Source: G963677915 sp963677915 (GTDB taxonomy: Bacteria > Bacillota > Clostridia > Lachnospirales > Vallitaleaceae). From it: 13,146 bases of DNA. The stretch covers positions 1 to 13,146 of the forward strand of contig CAXXGE010000051.1 of NCBI GenBank assembly GCA_963677915.2, written 5' to 3'. The notes below the pieces were generated by a model. It saw only the letters and a program-made list of their open reading frames with translations, had not been told where the DNA came from and did no database searches. Below, one piece after another: positions 1 to 6,169 of this stretch. Position numbers and translations under genes: made by a program. Position 1 is the first letter of the stretch; each line of letters begins with the position of its first letter.

Positions 1-23
1 CATTTCATTATATAGTAAAATAA

Positions 24-63
24 CAAAAAAAAGCGCAAAGCCTTGATTTTACTGGCTTTGCGC
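24..63 (-). terminator. Intrinsic terminator of tRNA-Pro
   Basis: Read on the minus strand, a perfect 10-bp stem (GCGCAAAGCC at 33-42 pairing with GGCTTTGCGC at 54-63) with an 11-nt loop is followed directly by eight T residues (A run at 25-32 on the plus strand). It starts 3 nt after the end of tRNA-Pro, so it most likely ends that transcript. Confidence 0.9.
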
Positions 64-65
64 AG

Positions 66-140
66 TCGGAGTGACAGGATTTGAACCTGCGGTCTCTTGA
101 CCCCCAGTCAAGCGCTCTAGCCAAACTGAGCCACACCCCG
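66..140 (-). tRNA. tRNA-Pro (anticodon GGG)
   Basis: The minus strand folds into a complete cloverleaf. The 7-bp acceptor CGGGGTG/CACTCCG has one G-T pair, the D arm is GCTC/GAGC, and the anticodon stem CTTGA/TCAAG encloses loop CTGGGGG, giving anticodon GGG (reads CCC). The T stem GCAGG/CCTGT closes the loop TTCAAAT. The discriminator base is A (position 66). The 3' CCA is not encoded, so it must be added after transcription. Confidence 0.93.
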
Positions 141-161
141 ATTGTCCCGACGGACTTCCCT

Positions 162-190
162 AATATATATCGATTCCGGGAAAATGTCAA
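162..190 (-). promoter_or_regulatory. Sigma-A-type promoter of tRNA-Pro
   Basis: On the minus strand a perfect -35 TTGACA (185-190) and a -10 TATATT (162-167) are separated by exactly 17 bp. Transcription would begin near 155, about 15 nt before the mature tRNA 5' end at 140. The promoter lies just after the stop codon of the 87-residue gene (214), so the tRNA is transcribed on its own as well as by any read-through from the dinB operon, for which no clear terminator was seen. Confidence 0.8.
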
Positions 191-213
191 GGACCAACAG
201 CCATAATTGGCCA

Positions 214-477
214 TCAAATTTTAAACAGCATCCACCGACAGGATTCCAGTTCATAGCGTATCTCGCAAAGTTTGATGAACCGGTTGATCGCGACTTCGCA
301 GGTGAACTTGTACACTTTGTTTCCCGCGATGCGGTCCAGTTCCATCGTGTGGATCCGCATCACCTTGTACACCTCTCTGTCTCCATCGGCTGTTGCTATT
401 TTAAAGCGGACAGGATGAATGGTCCCATTCTCTTCTGTCCAACTTACAACCTGTATAGGCTTTGCCAAGGTTTTCAT
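214..477 (-). CDS. Small conserved protein downstream of the Y-family polymerase gene
   Basis: The gene encodes 87 residues with no signal peptide or membrane segment. The start ATG at 477 is preceded by AGAGGTGA, a good ribosome-binding site, and the gene begins 42 nt after the polymerase stop codon, so it is almost certainly the second gene of the SOS-controlled operon. The chain is mixed-charge and likely beta-rich, with conserved-looking blocks KPIQVVSW near the N terminus and a YELESCRWMLFKI C-terminal end. From memory, similar short proteins starting with a K-P-I-x-V motif sit next to dinB-type genes in other Clostridia; this is recall, not a search result. No biochemical function is known to me. 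A role as accessory factor or regulator of the polymerase is inferred only from position. Confidence 0.8.
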   Translation of the reverse strand: MKTLAKPIQVVSWTEENGTIHPVRFKIATADGDREVYKVMRIHTMELDRIAGNKVYKFTCEVAINRFIKLCEIRYELESCRWMLFKI

Positions 478-519
478 CGTACGTCACCTCTAAAAAATCC
501 AACTTCCCGCAGCGCGCAG

Positions 520-1782
520 CTACAGGATGCTTGTCATGACAGGATAGTCCTCCTCTCCAATACCTCCCGTCACCGGACCAATCCCCGAATGGAGAAACGT
601 CGCCCTTGCCACTGCCTTCTGCCCGAACCTGCGCCGTATGGCATCCACGGCACCGTCGATTCGCTTGTCCCTTGTAAAGTCATAGGTATTAAGCAGGGAC
701 AGTTGGGCATAATCGCTGGTATGCAGGTCCGAAACCCGCACCCCCAGCTTCCGTATGGGGCTCCCTTCCCACAGTTCATCGAACAGCACCTTGGCTATGC
801 TGTAAAGATAGGATGTGGAATCCGTTGTCACATCCAGCTTCCTCTGGTGTGACTGATGGGAGAATTCAGCCCCTGTAATAGACACTGCAACGAGCCCTGC
901 TGAAAATCCCGCCGCCCGAAGACGCATCCCGACGCTTTCTGAAAGGGAAAGGAGTACCTTGTAAGCTGTCTCCGCTTCCGTCACATCGAACTTGACCGTC
1001 GTGGAATTGCCCATTCCCTTGACAATCTCATGGTTGCTCCTTCGCACCGGCGAGTCATCGATGCCGTTGGCATAGTCCTGTATGAGATAGGCGTAGCTCT
1101 TGAAGTGGGAATAGAGCATGGCCGTATCCGCCACCGCCAGCTGCCCGATGGTGTTGATGCCCAGCTGGTGCAGCTTCCGGCTTGTCGCCCGCCCCACCAT
1201 GAAAAGGTCGCAGACCGGCAATGGCCACATCTTCTCCCTGATCTCATTCGGGTACAGGGTATGCACCCTGTCCGGCTTCTGAAAATCAGATGCCATCTTG
1301 GCCAGAATCTTGTTGCTGGAGACGCCTATATTGACCGTAAACCCCAATTCCCTGGCTATACGGTCCTTGATGGCATGGGCCGTCTCCAAAGGCGGTCCGA
1401 AAGCCGTCTGCATATGGGTGTACTCGATAAAGCACTCATCTATGCTGAACTGCTGTACATTGGAGGCATACTCTCCTATCAGTTCCAGCATGGCATTGCT
1501 CGCCTTCATATACAGATGGTAGTCCGGCGGCACCACTGTCAGGTTCGGGCACTTGCGCCTGGCCTGGATCAGCGGTTCTCCCGTCTGGATGCCATATTGC
1601 TTGGCTGGTATGGACTTGGCAAGGACAATGCCGTGACGGGACTTCTCGCTCCCTCCCACAACGGACGGTATGGTTCGGAGGTCCAGCTCATCTCCCTGCT
1701 GCATTCTGTGGGCAGCCGTCCAGCTTAGATAGGCCGAATTCACATCCAAATGAAAAACGATACGTTGTATGGAATCGCTCAC
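520..1782 (-). CDS. dinB: Y-family DNA polymerase, DinB/UmuC type (DNA polymerase IV-like)
   Basis: This 420-residue error-prone DNA polymerase bypasses lesions during the SOS response. The palm begins with LDVNSAYLSW, where D13 is a metal-binding Asp and Y18 sits at the steric-gate position. The second catalytic motif is SIDE (residues 113-116, D115 and E116), and the segment SSNKILAKMASDFQKPD follows. A beta-clamp-binding motif, QLSLL, lies near residues 360-364 in the C-terminal part. The start is taken as GTG at 1782, because GGAGGTGG lies 5 nt upstream; the longer frame from 1800 would translate the ribosome-binding site itself. A LexA box in its promoter (1840-1853) indicates damage induction. 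The DVNSAYLSW-type palm is characteristic of a clostridial branch of DinB-like enzymes, so assignment to Pol IV sensu stricto is less certain than assignment to the Y family. Confidence 0.95.
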   Translation of the reverse strand: MSDSIQRIVFHLDVNSAYLSWTAAHRMQQGDELDLRTIPSVVGGSEKSRHGIVLAKSIPAKQYGIQTGEPLIQARRKCPNLTVVPPDYHLYMKASNAMLELIGEYASNVQQFSIDECFIEYTHMQTAFGPPLETAHAIKDRIARELGFTVNIGVSSNKILAKMASDFQKPDRVHTLYPNEIREKMWPLPVCDLFMVGRATSRKLHQLGINTIGQLAVADTAMLYSHFKSYAYLIQDYANGIDDSPVRRSNHEIVKGMGNSTTVKFDVTEAETAYKVLLSLSESVGMRLRAAGFSAGLVAVSITGAEFSHQSHQRKLDVTTDSTSYLYSIAKVLFDELWEGSPIRKLGVRVSDLHTSDYAQLSLLNTYDFTRDKRIDGAVDAIRRRFGQKAVARATFLHSGIGPVTGGIGEEDYPVMTSIL

Positions 1783-1830
1783 ACCACCACCTCCAATCAC
1801 CGCTGAATCTCACCCCCATCATCTGAATCC

Positions 1831-1859
1831 ATTATAACACGAACACGTGTTCGTGTAAA
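1831..1859 (-). promoter_or_regulatory. Promoter of the dinB operon
   Basis: On the minus strand, -35 TTTACA (1854-1859; 5 of 6 consensus bases) and a perfect -10 TATAAT (1831-1836) are separated by 17 bp. The expected transcript start is near 1824, leaving a leader of about 40 nt before the GTG start at 1782. The spacer is almost entirely filled by the LexA box. Confidence 0.87.
1837..1856. promoter_or_regulatory. LexA (DinR) operator, SOS box
   Basis: The 20-bp sequence is a perfect palindrome containing CGAACACGTGTTCG (1840-1853), which matches the Gram-positive LexA consensus CGAAC-N4-GTTCG exactly. It lies between the -35 and -10 of the dinB promoter, so bound LexA would block RNA polymerase directly. 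LexA-RecA control is established for this box type in Bacillus; the role here is inferred from the match and its position. Whether it also affects the divergent nfeD gene (start 1943) is unclear. Confidence 0.92.
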
Positions 1860-1942
1860 TATTTTTTCACCGCCTTCCTCCACAAAGTGGTAAAATGGAA
1901 TTGTAAGGAAAATATTGTACTTTTAGCAAAAGGAGGTGCTCT

Positions 1943-2389
1943 ATGGATCTAATTGCAATTATTCTGATATCAGCCGGCATTTTGCTGCTGGTCGCCGAAA
2001 TTTTCATTCCAAGTTTTGGGATTACAGGGATTCTTGGCATCATCGCTATTATCGCCGGCGTCGCTCTTACTGTGGAAACTGTCATAGGAGGCATACTCCT
2101 GTTTCTGGGCATCCTAGCCTTCGCATCCATCCTTATGTTTCTGGCTTACAAGCTTTTCGCAGCCAAGAAAAGCAGGTTCATTTTAAAGGATTCTGTCGGG
2201 GAGGAAACAATCCGCGACCTCAGTTCCTATGTGAACCAGGAGGGTATAGCGCTGACACCCCTTCGTCCATCGGGAAAAGGCGAATTCCAAGGTGTCCATC
2301 TGGACGTTTTGACCCGAGGCGACTTCATAGAAAAAGGAACACTCATCAAAGTCATTGCCATTGAAGGCAAGAAAGTGATCGTTAAATAG
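1943..2389 (+). CDS. NfeD-family membrane protein, short form
   Basis: The gene encodes 148 residues, starting at ATG 1943 behind a strong AAAGGAGG site. The first 70 or so residues form hydrophobic helices (an IIL-rich segment from residue 3, the IPSFGITGILG turn typical of NfeD proteins, then two more helices). A soluble C-terminal part from about residue 75 fits the small OB-fold of NfeD (QEGIALTPLRPSGKGEFQG, ending KVIAIEGKKVIVK). The long form with an N-terminal ClpP-like serine protease domain is absent. The next gene encodes a flotillin, the usual partner of NfeD proteins in membrane microdomains. In Bacillus subtilis the equivalent yqeZ-yqfA pair is induced by cell-envelope stress. 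No convincing promoter was found; the divergent dinB promoter lies about 100 bp upstream. Confidence 0.9.
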   Translation: MDLIAIILISAGILLLVAEIFIPSFGITGILGIIAIIAGVALTVETVIGGILLFLGILAFASILMFLAYKLFAAKKSRFILKDSVGEETIRDLSSYVNQEGIALTPLRPSGKGEFQGVHLDVLTRGDFIEKGTLIKVIAIEGKKVIVK

Positions 2390-2401
2390 GGAGGCATGCA
2401 T

Positions 2402-3376
2402 ATGAACCAACTAATAAGCGTATTGATTATCATAGCACTCGTCATTCTCGGTTTGGCCGTTATCGCCAGCGTCATTCCGCTGCGTCTTTGGATCGCCGCC
2501 CTGGCCTCCAACGTGCATGTCGGAATCATCACCCTGATTGGTATGAGACTGCGCCGGGTTCGCCCGAGCCGCATCGTCCTGCCCCTCATCAGGGCAACCA
2601 AGGCGGGGCTCAGTGTATCCATCAACCAGCTCGAATCCCACTATCTGGCCGGTGGTCACGTGGATGCTGTGGTGGACGCACTTATCGCCGCACACCGTGC
2701 CAAGCTTGACCTTACCTTTGAACGGGCAGCAGCCATCGACCTGGCAGGCCGTGACGTGCTGGAAGCCGTTCGCATGAGTGTCAAGCCTAAGATCATCGAA
2801 ACGCCGGCAATCGTCGCGGTAGCCAAAAACGGCATCGAAGTCAAGGCCATCGCAAGGGTGACCGTCAGAGCCAACCTGGAGCGCCTGGTAGGCGGAGCCG
2901 GTGAAGAAACGGTCATTGCCAGGGTGGGCGAAGGCATCGTCACCACCGTCGGCAGCGCCGAATCCCACAAGTCGGTCCTTGAAAATCCCGATTCCATTTC
3001 CTCGACCGTACTCAGCAAAGGTCTGGATTCGGGTACCGCTTTTGAAATTCTCTCAATAGACATCGCCGATCTCGACCTGGGAAGAAACGTCGGCGCCATA
3101 CTACAGGCAGAACAGGCAGAAGCGGACAAGCAGATCGCCCAGGCCAAGGCCGAAGAACGGCGTGTCTTTGCAGTAGCACGGGAACAGGAAATGAAAGCCC
3201 TCGTCCAGGAAATGCAGGCCAAGGTCGTCGAAGCGCAGGTTGAAGTTCCACTTGCCATAGCCGCAGCCTTCAGGAGCGGCAACCTCGGCATCATGGACTA
3301 CTACCGCATGGACAACATACAGGCCGACACAACCATGAGAAAAGCGATAGGTGGAGATATGGATGAAAAAGAATAG
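2402..3376 (+). CDS. floA: Flotillin-like protein FloA
   Basis: This 324-residue scaffold protein of bacterial membrane microdomains matches the size and pattern of Bacillus FloA (YqfA). It has one N-terminal membrane-embedded helix (residues about 4-30), followed by GMRLRRVRPSRIV, NQLESHYLAGGHVD, the SPFH-type core with AAIDLAGRDVLEAVRMSV, VRANLERLVGGAGEETV and KGLDSGTAFEILSIDIADLD. An Ala/Glu/Lys-rich coiled coil (QAEADKQIAQAKAEERR) and a short polar tail ending DMDEKE complete it. ATG 2402 is chosen over ATG 2396 because the ribosome-binding site GGGAGG (2389-2394) is 7 nt from 2402 but only 1 nt from 2396. The gene starts 12 nt after nfeD, so the two form an operon, and its end overlaps a further small ORF. 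Confidence 0.95.
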   Translation: MNQLISVLIIIALVILGLAVIASVIPLRLWIAALASNVHVGIITLIGMRLRRVRPSRIVLPLIRATKAGLSVSINQLESHYLAGGHVDAVVDALIAAHRAKLDLTFERAAAIDLAGRDVLEAVRMSVKPKIIETPAIVAVAKNGIEVKAIARVTVRANLERLVGGAGEETVIARVGEGIVTTVGSAESHKSVLENPDSISSTVLSKGLDSGTAFEILSIDIADLDLGRNVGAILQAEQAEADKQIAQAKAEERRVFAVAREQEMKALVQEMQAKVVEAQVEVPLAIAAAFRSGNLGIMDYYRMDNIQADTTMRKAIGGDMDEKE

Positions 3377-3521
3377 GGATAGCCTACGCCAGCTTCTTAA
3401 GTCAGGCAGCATCAGGCAGGCCATTGCTATAAGAGAAATTCTTGGGCCGCCAAAAAGCCTTGAAAATAATTCATGGAATACGGCGAAAAAGCGAGATATA
3501 TCTCGAAATTCTAAGAAATAG
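3363..3521 (+). CDS. Small ORF overlapping the 3' end of floA (52 residues)
   Basis: An ATG at 3363 opens 52 codons to TAG at 3521 in the +1 frame relative to floA, overlapping its last 14 nt. GGTGGAG (3350-3356) lies 6 nt before the ATG and could serve as ribosome-binding site; translation would be coupled to floA. The first part, residues 7-32 (SLRQLLKSGSIRQAIAIREILGPPKS within it), looks like a genuine helical protein segment ending in a GPP turn. The last 20 residues are polar and low in information and overlap the region just before the heat-shock promoter. I recall similar I-R-x-A-I-x-x-x-E-I-L-G-x-P motifs in short clostridial proteins but cannot confirm this. Function unknown. It could also be a chance ORF in a floA trailer. 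Confidence 0.5.
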   Translation: MKKNRDSLRQLLKSGSIRQAIAIREILGPPKSLENNSWNTAKKRDISRNSKK

Positions 3522-3534
3522 CGAGAAAAATTAA

Positions 3535-3540
3535 TATAAT
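3535..3540 (+). promoter_or_regulatory. Probable -10 element of the small heat-shock gene
   Basis: A perfect TATAAT stands 6 nt before the extended CIRCE repeat, placing the transcript start at the edge of the HrcA operator, the usual arrangement for CIRCE-controlled genes. No good -35 is visible 16-18 bp upstream. A second TATAAT at 3610-3615, downstream of the CIRCE, with a poor -35 (TTTGTA at 3586-3591, 18 bp spacing), is an alternative. Confidence 0.5.
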
Positions 3541-3546
3541 CAAAAT

Positions 3547-3587
3547 AACGCTGTTAGCACTCGTCTCTATCGAGTGCTAACAGCGTT
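3547..3587. promoter_or_regulatory. CIRCE element (HrcA operator) with extended arms
   Basis: TTAGCACTC (3554-3562), a 9-nt spacer and GAGTGCTAA (3572-3580) match the CIRCE consensus perfectly. Pairing continues outwards for 7 more bp (AACGCTG at 3547-3553 with CAGCGTT at 3581-3587), giving 16-bp perfect arms. HrcA represses class I heat-shock genes through this element; here it would control the Hsp20 gene starting at 3655. In RNA the same sequence forms a very stable hairpin at the 5' end of the leader and may also stop transcription arriving from floA, although the following TTTGTATTTG is a poor U tract. Confidence 0.95.
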
Positions 3588-3654
3588 TGTATTTGCAGCC
3601 GCCTCTTACTATAATAAAACCATAGAAAACAACAAATTATTTGGAGGTGTTATT

Positions 3655-4101
3655 ATGTTCAGATTGCAACCAATCAAACATTACCCAGTCCGTTCAAGAG
3701 GTTCATACTTCCCGGATGTAGACCGACTTTTCGATGACTTTTTCAGCAACACATTCTTTGACGCACCGAAAGTCGAGGCGGCAATGAATGTCGATATTAA
3801 GGAAGACGAAAAAAACTACATCGTCGAAGCCGAGCTCCCAGGTGTTGACAAAAAAGACATTCACATCAAGACCAAAGACGACTATCTGACAATCAGCGTC
3901 GAGCACGAAGAAAGCAAGGAAGAAGAGGAAGCCAACTATATCCGCAGAGAGCGTTCCAGCCGTTCACTTAAACGCAGCTTCTACATGGGCAACGTGGACG
4001 ACAGCAAGATTAAAGCCAAATATGAAAACGGCATCCTGACATTGACTCTGCCTAAGAAAGAAGTCATTGTCGACGAAGGCAAGGACATCGATATACAATA
4101 A
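3655..4101 (+). CDS. Small heat-shock protein, Hsp20/alpha-crystallin family
   Basis: This 148-residue ATP-independent holdase binds unfolding proteins and keeps them ready for refolding. The N-terminal region (1-42) has FPDVDRLFDDFF, typical of bacterial Hsp20 such as clostridial Hsp18. The alpha-crystallin domain spans about residues 43-137, with ELPGV at 60-64 and the conserved GILTLTLPK at 126-134. The short tail has a hydrophobic IDIQ end that could serve as the I-x-I oligomerisation motif. ATG 3655 is chosen because GGAGGTG stands 6 nt before it; the frame is open further upstream into the CIRCE region, but that part is leader. The gene stands alone, with its own CIRCE-regulated promoter and a downstream terminator. 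Confidence 0.95.
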   Translation: MFRLQPIKHYPVRSRGSYFPDVDRLFDDFFSNTFFDAPKVEAAMNVDIKEDEKNYIVEAELPGVDKKDIHIKTKDDYLTISVEHEESKEEEEANYIRRERSSRSLKRSFYMGNVDDSKIKAKYENGILTLTLPKKEVIVDEGKDIDIQ

Positions 4102-4112
4102 ACGGCATTATA

Positions 4113-4142
4113 AAAGAGGAAGGGCATCAGCTCTTCCTCTTC
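4113..4142. terminator. Bidirectional terminator between hsp20 and rubrerythrin
   Basis: AAGAGGAAG (4114-4122) pairs with CTTCCTCTT (4133-4141), extended inward by a G-T and a G-C pair, with a 6-nt loop. On the minus strand the stem is followed by TTTTATAAT, a fair U tract, so it should stop the rubrerythrin transcript. On the plus strand the 3' flank is only moderately T-rich. It lies in the 54 nt between the convergent genes. Confidence 0.7.
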
Positions 4143-4155
4143 TAATATTCAAAAC

Positions 4156-4725
4156 TCAATAATTATCCGCCATCACTTCAAAATAGCCCTGCGGATGGAA
4201 ACAGCCAGGACACACTTCAGGTGCCTTGAACCCTTCGAACACATAACCGCATTTACGGCAGTGCCATATCACCTGCTCCTCTTTTTTGAACACGCTCCCC
4301 TGTTCTATGTTTTCAGCCAAACGGGCGAACCTTTTACCGTGAGCTTCCTCCACCTTTGAAACCGCCCTGAAAAAAGCCGCAATCTTGGAAAACCCTTCCT
4401 CATCGGCAATTTCAGCAAAAGAAGGATACAGCTTGGAAGCCTCTTCCCCTTCGCCCGCAGCCGCCGTTCGCAGATTCTCCAGCGTCGATCCAATCGGTTT
4501 ATAGCCCACGCTTGCAGAAATAGCAATGTTGTCCGTTTCTCCCAGCATCTTATGGAAATTCTTGGCATGGGAAAGCTCCTGCTCGGCGGTCTCGGAAAAG
4601 ATGCCGCTGATTTGTTCATAGCCCTCTTTCTTTGCCACTTTTGCATACCAAGTATAGCGATTTCTAGCATCCGCTTCACCCAGGTAAGACATGATCAGGT
4701 TTTGCTGCGTTCGCGTTCCTTTCAT
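4156..4725 (-). CDS. rbr: Rubrerythrin
   Basis: This 189-residue non-haem diiron peroxidase reduces hydrogen peroxide in the cytoplasm with electrons from rubredoxin or NADH-dependent donors. The ferritin-like domain carries the expected ligands: E17 in GEADARNRY, E50xxH53 in EQELSHAKNF, E92 and E95 in GEGEEASKLYP, and E126xxH129 in KVEEAHGKRF. The C-terminal rubredoxin-like [Fe(SCys)4] module has C156, C159, C172 and C175 (CRKCGY and CPGC). ATG 4725 is preferred because MKGT is the family's usual beginning; a GTG at 4728 is one codon longer. The gene overlaps the upstream small gene by one base (TGATG), so its translation is probably coupled, with AGGA inside the upstream gene's last codons as ribosome-binding site. 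Confidence 0.95.
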   Translation of the reverse strand: MKGTRTQQNLIMSYLGEADARNRYTWYAKVAKKEGYEQISGIFSETAEQELSHAKNFHKMLGETDNIAISASVGYKPIGSTLENLRTAAAGEGEEASKLYPSFAEIADEEGFSKIAAFFRAVSKVEEAHGKRFARLAENIEQGSVFKKEEQVIWHCRKCGYVFEGFKAPEVCPGCFHPQGYFEVMADNY

Positions 4726-4934
4726 CACTCATCATCCTCGTCATTGTCAAGATAGAGATGACCGTTCCTCAGATAATGATCGACGGCATGGTTTTGAGGC
4801 CGCTTCTCATCTTTATGCTTATGCTTCAAACCGTTGCTGTGATATTCGTGGTCTTTTTCGTGACCCTTACTCTTGTTGTGCTTCTTAATACGGGCTTCCT
4901 TATCCAGTTCGCCGCTGTCTTTCTTCTTGCTCAT
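4725..4934 (-). CDS. Small His/Lys-rich hydrophilic protein, upstream of rubrerythrin
   Basis: The gene encodes 69 residues, starting at ATG 4934 with GGAGG 6 nt upstream. It is extremely polar: 9 His, about 13 Lys and a run of acidic residues at the C terminus (DNDEDDE). There is no Cys, no Trp and no hydrophobic stretch long enough for a folded core or membrane helix, so it is probably disordered. It is the first gene of a two-gene unit with the rubrerythrin (1-nt overlap) behind a good promoter at 4980-5008. The His clusters (KHKHK, EYH, DHEYH) could bind metal, which would fit a diiron-enzyme partner, but this is speculation. I recognise no family. The position, ribosome-binding site and overlap argue that it is translated. 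Confidence 0.7.
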   Translation of the reverse strand: MSKKKDSGELDKEARIKKHNKSKGHEKDHEYHSNGLKHKHKDEKRPQNHAVDHYLRNGHLYLDNDEDDE

Positions 4935-4979
4935 TGCATCCTCCGAAAAAAATATTAAGTAAAAAGCAGTATATAATTG

Positions 4980-5008
4980 AGTATAGTAAATCAGGCGGTC
5001 CTTGTAAA
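4980..5008 (-). promoter_or_regulatory. Promoter of the His-rich gene/rubrerythrin unit
   Basis: On the minus strand -35 TTTACA (5003-5008) and -10 TATACT (4980-4985) are exactly 17 bp apart. The transcript would start near 4973 with a leader of about 40 nt. The -35 lies 12 nt past the stop codon of the DUF362 gene. A 5-bp hairpin (AGGGC at 5008-5012, GCCCT at 5018-5022) covers that stop codon but has no U tract, so read-through from upstream is possible. No convincing PerR box was found here. Confidence 0.75.
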
Positions 5009-5020
5009 GGGCTGATGGCC

Positions 5021-6169
5021 CTATTTCATCAAAGGATTGATTAATTTCCTCGCAAAAGGCGTCTTCAGCTTGATTGCACTCTCAGGACACATCTCCTGGC
5101 AGCAATAGCACCGGATGCACTTGCTGTAGTCATACACCGGCGGCAGGCTTTTATCATTGTCCTGCCAGTCGACAGCCTTCGGATTCACAGGGCACATCAA
5201 CGTGCAGACACCGCATTTGACACACTTCTCCTCGATAATGTATGGCCTTGGCACCATCAGGTTCTTGAGCACCTTCATCAGCCCGCTCTCACGGTATGCC
5301 TTTATCGGTTTTCTGGAGACATCGAAATTTTCGGACCTGAAGCGTTCCAAAGACTCACCCACCAGCTCGATTTCCGATTCCAGGTAGGTTCCCATGCCCG
5401 TTTCCATACCAAGCTTCGTCGTAGGCACAAGCTCAGGCTTAAGGTCGATCATTCTGCACACCGTGGCATCCAAGGCTACAGGGTCCTTTGAAAAAAGAAG
5501 CACATTCATCTGCCTGCTGTTGCCGCCTCTAGGTCCATTCCCCTCCATCGCCATGATGCCGTCCATCACATACAGGGAAGGCTTTACAAAACTGTTGAGG
5601 TCCACGAGCATTTGGGAAAAATCAGAAGCACCCGGAAGCTTGACATGCATTTCCCCTTTGAGTTTCCCCGGGATGCACCCGAACTGATTCTTTATCGCAC
5701 CGGTCATCTTTGCGAATCCATGGGTCTTGAGCTTCGGAATGCTGATGAGCACATCCGCTTCCAGCACACCTTTGGCTACAACGAACTTCTTGTTCTGAAT
5801 GCCCTTGTCAAAAAAGACACTCTTGCCGTTCTCAAAATCCGCCAGAGGGATATCCAGGGCATTCGCTGCAGCCGCCATACCGTTCTTCTTCGCAGACGTT
5901 TGGGGCGTATGGAATCCAGGCGAATCGCCATAGGTCACCGTGCATCCTGTTTCCTTCATCACCGTTCCAACAGCTTTAAAGACCGCAGGATGGGTTGTGG
6001 AACACCTCTCGGGGGGGTCAGCTGCCAGCATGTTGGGTTTCAGGCACAGACGCTTACCTTCGCCCACAATAGCTTCAATGCCGCCGATAAGGTCAATCCC
6101 CTTCCTGACCGCTTCAAGCACTTCATCTTCATCGTAACTGTCGCAATAGACCAGCGCTACTTTAGACAT
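5021..6169 (-). CDS. DUF362 protein with C-terminal 2[4Fe-4S] ferredoxin domain
   Basis: The gene encodes 382 residues. About 1-290 form the DUF362 domain, with KPNMLAADPPERCSTTHP, YGDSPGFHTP, ISIPKLKTHGFAKMTGAIKN and VMDGIMAMEGNGP as landmark motifs. The C-terminal part carries two ferredoxin-type clusters: C316, C319, C322, C326 followed by Pro, and C351, C354, C357, C361 followed by Pro. The second motif has an extra Cys at 356. DUF362-ferredoxin proteins are common in anaerobes and presumed to be cytoplasmic redox proteins, but their substrate is unknown. ATG 6169 has GGAGGAAG just upstream and overlaps the end of the DUF815 ATPase gene by 8 nt, so the two are translationally coupled and probably act together. 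Confidence 0.9.
   Translation of the reverse strand: MSKVALVYCDSYDEDEVLEAVRKGIDLIGGIEAIVGEGKRLCLKPNMLAADPPERCSTTHPAVFKAVGTVMKETGCTVTYGDSPGFHTPQTSAKKNGMAAAANALDIPLADFENGKSVFFDKGIQNKKFVVAKGVLEADVLISIPKLKTHGFAKMTGAIKNQFGCIPGKLKGEMHVKLPGASDFSQMLVDLNSFVKPSLYVMDGIMAMEGNGPRGGNSRQMNVLLFSKDPVALDATVCRMIDLKPELVPTTKLGMETGMGTYLESEIELVGESLERFRSENFDVSRKPIKAYRESGLMKVLKNLMVPRPYIIEEKCVKCGVCTLMCPVNPKAVDWQDNDKSLPPVYDYSKCIRCYCCQEMCPESAIKLKTPFARKLINPLMK

Noticed and set aside
142..852. Long plus-strand ORF opposite the 87-residue gene and dinB
   Set aside because: Antisense to two well-supported genes, no ribosome-binding site, composition of a shadow frame (many Arg, His, Pro and Cys) and no recognisable motif.
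1030..1728. Plus-strand ORF of 232 codons inside dinB
   Set aside because: Lies entirely opposite the catalytic region of the polymerase and shows no domain; a shadow of a GC-balanced coding strand.
1861..1942. Promoter for nfeD-floA with -10 TAAAAT at 1891
   Set aside because: No acceptable -35 at 16-18 bp; the true promoter could not be identified.
2396..3376. Upstream ATG at 2396 as floA start
   Set aside because: Only 1 nt from the GGGAGG site; ATG 2402 at 7 nt is a far better start.
4960..4990. PerR box in front of the His-rich gene/rubrerythrin unit
   Set aside because: Only one half-site-like ATATAAT is present; the other half does not match, so it is just AT-rich promoter sequence.
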